Shown here: positions 23,444 to 28,965 of the stretch, one piece after another
Numbering within the stretch: position 1 is the stretch's first letter
Layout: each line of letters begins with the position of its first letter
From: UBA967 sp044375555
GTDB lineage: Bacteria; Verrucomicrobiota; Verrucomicrobiia; Chthoniobacterales; Terrimicrobiaceae
Direction of reading: 5' to 3'
Assembly: GCA_044375555.1 (NCBI GenBank)
Contig: JBILML010000033.1
Location: 1-28,965, forward strand
Length of the DNA stretch: 28,965 nt
Made by a program: the position numbers and the translations under genes
Notes under the pieces: model-generated
The model's database searches: none
What the model saw: only the letters and a program-made list of their open reading frames with translations
What the model was told of the DNA's origin: nothing

Positions 23444-24853
23444 TTAAGAGCTGTAAAGGTTTCGCCATTCAATATTGTTAGACCTTAATTGTTGTATAAA
23501 GTTCCATTTCCATTTTTTTGGATCGCCTAGATGCTTTACGTAAATATTACATTTTTTTTCGGGAGTAATAAATATTGATTTTGAAAACTCTGTGTCTGAG
23601 TTATTCCATAAATTACTAATTGGGAATTTTTTTTCGCCAATAAAACCACGAAGCGCAAATTTGCTCGATCCTTCGATTAAAAAAACATCATCGATACATT
23701 TCAGACAAATAAAACTAATAGTGTTTTTATCTCCTTTAACTATTTTGGGTGAAAGACTTTTCTTTATTTTATCACCTAAAGCGCAAAATACATCCACGCT
23801 TACAACAAGACGAAAATCGATTGCTCTTCCTGTATAGACAATTGACCGTAGTATGTCTTTTCGGTGTTCAAACTGCTCTCTGTCATCCAAAAGAGATTTA
23901 GAAAGTTGGTCTAAAAATTCATCAAGTCCCCATTGAATCAATGCATTGCACGCAACTTGTTTTTCTTGATTTGTAGCCCAACCCCACCAGCGTGAAAGAG
24001 CCACTCTATCTAATGTTCGCGGATCACATGCAAAGCTCACTAACAAATCTCGCCAAGATGGAGGCACTTTACCCCCACATTCATTGATAGTTCTTCGGAT
24101 AAATATTTTAACAGCCTCGGCTCCTAAATCATAGCCAGTGCCAAGTTTTTTTTCTTTCGAATGCACAATGAGTTGTTGCAAATCTGGCTCGACCGAGTTT
24201 TGAGATGTTGTCTTTAATCTAAAAAGAACAATTTCATTAAAAAGGCGTTTTTTAAACTCACTGTCATCGGGTATTTTAAGTCGTAACGCCAATTCTTCGA
24301 CTGTCTCATTTTTTAAGCGCTTTTGTGCAACTTTTTGCGGCGCATCAACATTAAATAAAGTTTCAGCCTCGGTGATATAAGGGGATATTTCTCCTGTCTG
24401 CTTCTCAAGGTATTCTTTTTTCCAAGATACTCTTAACCAATTGGCGAGCCAACTCAGACATGGAATCCTCTCTTCGCCAAAATGGGTAAGAAAAAGCCGC
24501 GTCGCTTGATCTAGTTTGACTTTGGACTTTTTACCTCCGAGTAAAGACAATCCAACTATCTCATCAAAAGGGGGCAAAAGTTTTCGTTTCTCATCTTCAT
24601 GCAAATCATTACAGTAAAGATGCAAGAGGGTTGTTTCTCTTCTTGGGAAATTTGTGTATTGCACAAATGGTAATTTGCGCAAAAACCCACTCCTTAATCT
24701 ATTTCGCACCGCATCTAAGCGGTCAGGCGGTATTGCGCCAGGCGGTGGCAGGCTTTTCGTAATCGAGTCCAACCCTTTAAAACCTGGTGCGAGAAGGTTG
24801 TCTCCCAGCCTCAATGGGCGAAGCAGCTTTAATCGCAAGAAAGCGATATCCAC
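23444..24853 (-). CDS. zorC: Zorya ZorC: EH-signature domain protein
   Basis: The 469-residue protein sits exactly where zorC belongs and has the expected size. It is largely helical, with SWLANWLRVSWKKEYLEK, IRRTINECGGKVPPSWRDLL and CNALIQWGLDEFL in the middle. Glu-394 (FLIEGSSKFALRGF) and His-441 (VKHLGDPKKWKW) are my candidates for the conserved Glu and His of the EH-signature domain; the assignment is by pattern only. ZorC is thought to act as a DNA-binding sensor linking ZorAB to ZorD. The start is GTG, supported by GGAGGG 8 bases upstream. The gene is much richer in A/T than anything else in the window, which suggests transfer and divergent ancestry. Confidence 0.82.
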   Translation of the reverse strand: MDIAFLRLKLLRPLRLGDNLLAPGFKGLDSITKSLPPPGAIPPDRLDAVRNRLRSGFLRKLPFVQYTNFPRRETTLLHLYCNDLHEDEKRKLLPPFDEIVGLSLLGGKKSKVKLDQATRLFLTHFGEERIPCLSWLANWLRVSWKKEYLEKQTGEISPYITEAETLFNVDAPQKVAQKRLKNETVEELALRLKIPDDSEFKKRLFNEIVLFRLKTTSQNSVEPDLQQLIVHSKEKKLGTGYDLGAEAVKIFIRRTINECGGKVPPSWRDLLVSFACDPRTLDRVALSRWWGWATNQEKQVACNALIQWGLDEFLDQLSKSLLDDREQFEHRKDILRSIVYTGRAIDFRLVVSVDVFCALGDKIKKSLSPKIVKGDKNTISFICLKCIDDVFLIEGSSKFALRGFIGEKKFPISNLWNNSDTEFSKSIFITPEKKCNIYVKHLGDPKKWKWNFIQQLRSNNIEWRNLYSS

Positions 24854-24854
24854 G

Positions 24855-25718
24855 CTAGATGCCCTCCAGCATTTTGATGAGATTATCGGTTTCTGAACGC
24901 ATTTTCTGAAAAGGCTCCTGTAATTCAGAAAGATCCTTTTTCTCTTGGGATGCCAATGTAAAGCGGATGTCGATGCGTCTGTCTGCAGGATTTCCGATTT
25001 CTACACCGGGCTTAGGAATCGCATTTTCAAAACCAAGGGGTCGCGTATCGGCATACCCGCTAATAGAAATCAGCGGGCGTTCTTCCTCTTGGGCAAGAGA
25101 TTTTAAATCCTTCAACTCAGCGTAAGCTCCTGGGCTCTCCGTCCAATAAAGCCAGAGAGAAATAGCCCGGTAAGTGCTTAACCCCCAGTTTCCCATCTCC
25201 CTTCGATTAGGAACAGAATCCGTGTGTCCTTCAATAAAAACCGTGTCCAAAATTTCGCGATTTTTCTCGTTACGAAGTGCATTGAGAAGGGCGGCTCCTA
25301 TCAGATCGGCCGCAGGCTTATAGCGGTCTTGGATTTCAAAACGATTGAGTTCAAACGAAAGACCTTTTTCTTGGATATGTAGGCCAGTGTCTGAAACCAT
25401 GACCTCAACACCTTGTTCTTTTAAATCTCGCTGTATCTCTTCAAGCATTCCTCGCAAACTTTTTTCGCGTAACCCAACGCCTTCAAGTGCGCTAGCTACA
25501 GCGTTCTGAGCCTGTTGGATTTCCGCAAGACTCTCCTTGAGCTTGATGATAGAGATTTGAACCTTTTGGCGATCATTGTGGAGTTGAATCATCATTACCA
25601 CCAGTGCGAGGATAAAAATGGCGAGCAAGCTTGCCATCAAGTCGGAAAAGGAGAGTAAAAACGGATTTTCCTCTTCGCCGCTTTTCTTTAAATCAGTGGC
25701 AGCCCTTTTCCGAAACAT
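24855..25718 (-). CDS. zorB: Zorya ZorB: MotB/OmpA-like motor subunit
   Basis: The 287-residue protein has one N-terminal transmembrane helix with the ion-coupling Asp-26 (SFSDLMASLLAIFILALV), the same residue number reported (from memory) as essential in E. coli ZorB. A long helical linker (about 50-105) follows, then an OmpA-family peptidoglycan-binding domain with IEGHTDSVPNRREMGNWGLS, SISGYADTRPL and NPADRRIDIRFTL. ZorB dimers sit inside a ZorA pentamer as a proton-driven rotary motor anchored to the cell wall. GGAGG 6 bases before the ATG supports the start. The ATG overlaps the zorA stop by one base. Confidence 0.94.
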   Translation of the reverse strand: MFRKRAATDLKKSGEEENPFLLSFSDLMASLLAIFILALVVMMIQLHNDRQKVQISIIKLKESLAEIQQAQNAVASALEGVGLREKSLRGMLEEIQRDLKEQGVEVMVSDTGLHIQEKGLSFELNRFEIQDRYKPAADLIGAALLNALRNEKNREILDTVFIEGHTDSVPNRREMGNWGLSTYRAISLWLYWTESPGAYAELKDLKSLAQEEERPLISISGYADTRPLGFENAIPKPGVEIGNPADRRIDIRFTLASQEKKDLSELQEPFQKMRSETDNLIKMLEGI

Positions 25719-27772
25719 CAGCTGCCTCCGTTTGTATTAAAATCTTCCATGTTCTCACGGAGTTCATTAATATTCTCCTGTAAATCATTTACAAGGGAAG
25801 CGAATTGTCCGAGCGATTTATTCACAGCCCCTGTCCATGCATCGAAATGTTTGCGCGTCTCTTCGTCAACTGATTTACCATATTCGTTAATAATAGACTG
25901 GAGCTGTTCCTTCATCGATAAAAGGCCCAACTCAACCCCATCGAACCATTGTTTTTGATAAATTATTAGGTTCGAATAAACCTCGTTTGATGAATTAGCT
26001 GCACTTTTGATCGCAACCCCAGCTTGAGAAAGGGTCTGGGCAAGTGTATCCACAGAAGCAGGAATAGGTGCTAACTTGTCGGCTGTCCGCTCGCCTGCTG
26101 CTGCTGCTTTTTCAGAAGCACTTGCCGCGTCTAAGTGTTTTTTAGATGCTGCTGTAATGCTATCAGATAGTTGAGTAAGCGAACTGCTTACGGAACTCAA
26201 TGAGGCGGCTGATTTTTGAAGATGTTCTGCTAGTCCGTCAACTTCCGAAAACTTGTCCGCAGCATCCTTAACAGCTTCAACTAATTTATTAGTTTCAGTT
26301 ACAAGTCTAGTCGTTCGATCATCCTCATTTTTAAGCCGTTTTTCACCCTCTTCTCGGAAGGTAGCTGGAGTATCTCTAAGAATTTTTTCCAATTCACCCA
26401 AGGGCTTGCTTATGGACCCGATCACACCAGCGGCATTGGTGATTTCCTTTTGAATTTCAGGAAGCTGTTTTCCAATGGCTTCAAATTGGATGGCAACTGT
26501 TTGGTTTTTATCAGCGGCATCTTGTTGTGCCGTTGCCGCTAATTGATTCTTTTCGGCGGAAAGCGTGAAAGTGTCGCGAAGCAAAGCCAACTGAGCAGCG
26601 GCTTCTTTCAGAGATTTTGTCCCAGATTCAAGCGCATTTACCACAGTTTGGAGTCCGATTAAACCAGCCACAGCTTGAGTTACTGCTGACTGGGAGGATT
26701 TAACAGTGGCATCAACTCCTGATAAAACAGTTTCAAACTTAGAAATGGTTGCAGTCAGGTTTTTATTAGTTTCACCAAATTGGGAGTGAAATTTTGTGGA
26801 AATCTCCTTCATGGAGTCCTCCAGCTTAGCCAGTTGACCAATAAGAGCATTGGCCATCATTTCGGCGGATTTCCCAGCGAGATCGCTGGCTCCATCTCCA
26901 AGAGTTTTCTTCACTGCATCGGTGATGCTATTACCAAGACGATCAATCGCCTTTTGCATTGCATCACCAATCGCTATTGCAAGACCTTTAATTTTTTCCT
27001 CTTGGGCAAGAGAAGAGCGATGAAGATCCACCATGCTTTCCTCGGGGGTATAGCGTGGCACCAAGGCGTCGAAAGCCACTTGGACTTTCTGGATTCTCTT
27101 AACGGCGACCCATTCCAAAGCTTTTTCCAGAACGGTGAAAAGGATGCTGGCGAAAACGCCCCACACGGAGGTAATGAAGGCCGTCGAACAACCTTGAATG
27201 AGCGGGGCGATACTCTGGTTCAGGTTGTTGATATTCTGGGAGCCGAGGTCTAGGCCTCCGATACCCATGGCAAGACCGACGAAAGTTCCCAGCACACCGA
27301 GACCTGTTAGGATCGCCGGGGTGGCCATCAACAATCGGCTTCCAACAATGCCTTCACCCAAATTCGCGGTAGTAAAGATCTCGGTGGCGCTGCCACTCCG
27401 TTTAAAGTCTTTATCAAGTGGATCACCATCCTTGCTTCCGGATCTTGGAACTTGGACCAGAAGGTCGTTGAACTCGCGTGCCAACGGACAGGATTTTTGA
27501 GAGCTCCACTGAGAGCGTTTCTCGAATGCACCCGCATCGGAGGCCAGATGGCTTGCCAAGCTCAAGTAGGCCCTGGTTTTCAGCCAAACCTGTGCGGTGC
27601 GGATCATGGCCCAAAACAACATGCCGAGTGCCACGCCTATCGTAATCACGACCCAGATATCTGTGAGGTCGGTGAGGGTCTGCGGAGGCCAATTTCGCGG
27701 CGTCCATGTTGTCGGAAACAAAACGCTCCAACTGATGATTTCAGGTTCGGGTGTCATGAGGATCGGTGGCAT
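25718..27772 (-). CDS. zorA: Zorya ZorA: MotA-like motor subunit with long cytoplasmic tail
   Basis: The 684-residue protein has a first transmembrane helix at about 36-58 (IWVVITIGVALGMLFWAMI) and two more at about 147-172 and 198-220, with the MotA/ExbB core TGLGVLGTFVGLAMGIG and IAPLIQGCSTAFITSVWG. From about 230 to the end it is one long Ala/Ser/Lys/Glu-rich helical region without Pro clusters, fitting the ZorA tail that extends into the cytoplasm and transmits the signal of phage perturbation. E. coli ZorA is of similar size. Two starts are possible, ATG at 27772 or at 27757 (MTPEPEIISW); neither has a clear Shine-Dalgarno. It is the first of the four packed genes. Confidence 0.93.
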   Translation of the reverse strand: MPPILMTPEPEIISWSVLFPTTWTPRNWPPQTLTDLTDIWVVITIGVALGMLFWAMIRTAQVWLKTRAYLSLASHLASDAGAFEKRSQWSSQKSCPLAREFNDLLVQVPRSGSKDGDPLDKDFKRSGSATEIFTTANLGEGIVGSRLLMATPAILTGLGVLGTFVGLAMGIGGLDLGSQNINNLNQSIAPLIQGCSTAFITSVWGVFASILFTVLEKALEWVAVKRIQKVQVAFDALVPRYTPEESMVDLHRSSLAQEEKIKGLAIAIGDAMQKAIDRLGNSITDAVKKTLGDGASDLAGKSAEMMANALIGQLAKLEDSMKEISTKFHSQFGETNKNLTATISKFETVLSGVDATVKSSQSAVTQAVAGLIGLQTVVNALESGTKSLKEAAAQLALLRDTFTLSAEKNQLAATAQQDAADKNQTVAIQFEAIGKQLPEIQKEITNAAGVIGSISKPLGELEKILRDTPATFREEGEKRLKNEDDRTTRLVTETNKLVEAVKDAADKFSEVDGLAEHLQKSAASLSSVSSSLTQLSDSITAASKKHLDAASASEKAAAAGERTADKLAPIPASVDTLAQTLSQAGVAIKSAANSSNEVYSNLIIYQKQWFDGVELGLLSMKEQLQSIINEYGKSVDEETRKHFDAWTGAVNKSLGQFASLVNDLQENINELRENMEDFNTNGGS

Positions 27773-27874
27773 TTATTGTGGCAGGGCATGTGCGGACAAA
27801 GCAACTCTCGCCAGGGGATTTCACCAAAAGGCCCCATGTGCGGGAGGCGCCATTTGCCAAGGAAACTCACGGAT

Positions 27875-28369
27875 TCAATCATATTTCACGCCGGGGTTCA
27901 TTTCCGGCGGGCTATACCAGATGATGTCATAGTCGTCCTTGAGGATTTGTTTCATTCGCCGCCACCTGCGGCGGCAGTCGCCCATTCGATATTCCTGCCC
28001 CATCTCTGCCTCGACGCGATCGCTGACCTCGCGGAATACCCAATCCAACGCCGGATCTTTTCCAACGGGATCGACCAGGCTGATCCCCATCTTATCGCGC
28101 ATCCCGATCGCCCTACGGCGCTCCAGTTCGGGATCGACGGGACGAGGCGGCCGCACCGGAACAGGGTCAAGCGGGGCCTCCCGAGACCGCTTCCATGCCG
28201 AATATTTTTGCCGGATGAGGAAGGGCGAAAATAAAATCAACACCGGAATCCAAAGCGGGCTCAGCAGTAAAATAAGCGTCCACCTGCCGAGGGTGACAAA
28301 AACAGCCTTCGCTTTCGAGGGTCGATGCCGCTTGGGAAAGCGGGGACTATTGAGATAAGGGCCCATCAC
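27875..28369 (-). CDS. Single-pass membrane protein of unknown function upstream of zorA
   Basis: The 164-residue protein has one strong transmembrane segment (TLILLLSPLWIPVLILFSPF, about 31-50) after a basic N-terminus (RFPKRHRPSKAKA), so the N-terminus is probably cytoplasmic. The rest contains a Pro-rich linker (DPVPVRPPRPVDPELERRR), then a charged helical part with DWVFREVSDRVEAEMGQEYR and RRRWRRMKQILKDDYDIIWY. I recognise no family. It is on the same strand as zorA, 102 bases upstream, and its GC-rich codons resemble the host genes rather than zorC. It could be a host gene at the island edge or a lineage-specific Zorya accessory. A second ATG three bases downstream is an equally good start. 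Confidence 0.6.
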   Translation of the reverse strand: MMGPYLNSPRFPKRHRPSKAKAVFVTLGRWTLILLLSPLWIPVLILFSPFLIRQKYSAWKRSREAPLDPVPVRPPRPVDPELERRRAIGMRDKMGISLVDPVGKDPALDWVFREVSDRVEAEMGQEYRMGDCRRRWRRMKQILKDDYDIIWYSPPEMNPGVKYD

Positions 28370-28651
28370 TCAAAAATCCTGCGCGTTCCCAGCATTGTTG
28401 TCCAAAAAACTCCTCGGCCTCCCTGCGCCTCTGCGGGAAATTTTTCTACCAACGCTGACTGGTTGAAAATGATCCATGGTTCAAAAGCGAAATTCAGATT
28501 GGCGAGGGGAGTCGCTTGCAGAGTGGCTCGGAGGGAGGAATTGGCGGATTGCGCGAACGAGTTTTTAGAGGATTTGAGTGATCATTTCGGCGGGCATCCT
28601 AAAACTGCCGGTAGGACATTTACGGGGGGAGCAGAAAGAAATGTGAACACG

Positions 28652-28692
28652 GGCCAGCGGGCGCTGGCCGGGTAGCCTGCCACAGGCAGCCC
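28652..28692. repeat. REP-like hairpin pair, second one GTAG-headed
   Basis: GGCCAGC-GGGC-GCTGGCC (28652-28669) is a perfect 7-base stem. Directly after it GTAG (28672-28675) heads a CTGCC-ACA-GGCAG hairpin (28677-28689). Sequence differs from the A, B and C types, but the design is the same. Confidence 0.65.
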
Positions 28693-28780
28693 GATGGGCA
28701 AGATGAGCGGGAGCGAACGCGGCAACTTTGAAAGCGGAGATCGGAATGCTGGGTCGAGTAAGAAATGAGTTGAAAAGAAA

Positions 28781-28830
28781 CGGCGCGCTCGCGCCTGAAA
28801 CTTAGGTCCGCTCGGCGAGACGACCCTACC
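28781..28830 (-). repeat. C-type composite hairpin repeat, copy 3 (inverted)
   Basis: Read on the minus strand it begins GGTAGGGTCGTCTCGCCGAG, continues CGGACCTAAGTTTCAG and ends in GGCGCG-AG-CGCGCC. It is inverted relative to the copy at 19931-19977, and the two enclose the Zorya operon and the membrane-protein gene. Confidence 0.8.
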
Positions 28831-28965
28831 ATTTTTTCGATTTGTGATGGCATGAAGTCATGCAGCAACCAGCGCTGGGCAAGCTGAAATGATTGATCCA
28901 ATGTCCTCGGTGGAACCCGTGAGTGCTTGCAACACGCACGAGTGGCCGAAGGTCCAAAAGGTTCG

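Larger units (their letters stand above)
28370..28965. other. Non-coding end segment with dispersed repeats
   Basis: No gene is supported here. It holds a degenerate CACGGAG-type copy (CCTCCCTGCGCCTCTGCGGG, 28419-28438), two REP-like hairpins at 28652-28692 and the inverted C-type repeat at 28781-28830. Confidence 0.55.

Noticed and set aside
25718..27772. Reading ZorA/ZorB as a flagellar MotAB or TolQ/ExbB pair
   Set aside because: The long C-terminal tail of ZorA and the adjacent EH-type and helicase-nuclease genes fit Zorya and not flagellar or Tol/Exb systems.
27773..27810. Candidate promoter TTGCTT/CACAAT on the minus strand just before zorA
   Set aside because: Both boxes are weak and the -10 box nearly abuts the first possible start codon; it would work only if zorA starts at 27757.

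Overview
The window looks like a chromosomal segment from a GC-rich, Gram-negative-type bacterium, most plausibly a member of the Verrucomicrobiota or a related PVC-group lineage. The envelope genes (an LptD-type outer-membrane protein and a lipoprotein with a lipobox) indicate an outer membrane. The phylum is an inference from gene order and the style of the intergenic repeats, not a proven assignment.

Region 1 (1-12151, all + strand) is a dense housekeeping block. It holds a small lipoprotein, a STAS anti-sigma-factor antagonist, a membrane-anchored GAF/PP2C (SpoIIE-type) phosphatase, grpE, dnaJ, a fused NAD(P)H-hydrate epimerase/dehydratase, an acyltransferase-3 membrane protein, lptD, UDP-glucose 6-dehydrogenase, thyA and folA. 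Several junctions are 4-base ATGA overlaps (phosphatase/grpE, grpE/dnaJ, thyA/folA), so a partner-switching regulatory pair is translationally coupled to the Hsp70 co-chaperones. A strong hairpin at 12118-12151 closes the block. secA (12236-15208) follows.

Region 2 (15209-19206) is repeat-rich. Tandem units of about 127 bp pair two different GTAG-headed hairpins in opposite orientation (a BIME-like array), and a REP-associated Y1 transposase (RAYT) gene sits inside the array. After it, trmL and a SAM methyltransferase gene are each bracketed by inverted copies of a CACGGAGGACACGGAG-type repeat. Three copies of a parS-like inverted repeat lie between 15218 and 17485. An EmrE-like SMR transporter gene ends this part.

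Region 3 (19207-28965) is a defence island. A toxin-first PIN toxin/antitoxin pair (+) is followed by a complete four-gene type I Zorya anti-phage system on the minus strand (zorA-zorB-zorC-zorD, 27772 down to 19994). It has a MotA-like motor protein with a long helical tail, a MotB/OmpA-like stator partner, an EH-signature protein and an SNF2 helicase with a C-terminal Mrr-like nuclease domain. The genes are packed with a 1-base overlap, a 1-base gap and no gap. zorC is visibly AT-rich against the rest, consistent with horizontal transfer. A membrane protein of unknown function (27875-28369) lies just upstream in the same direction. Inverted copies of one hairpin repeat (19931-19977 and 28781-28830) flank the whole Zorya segment.
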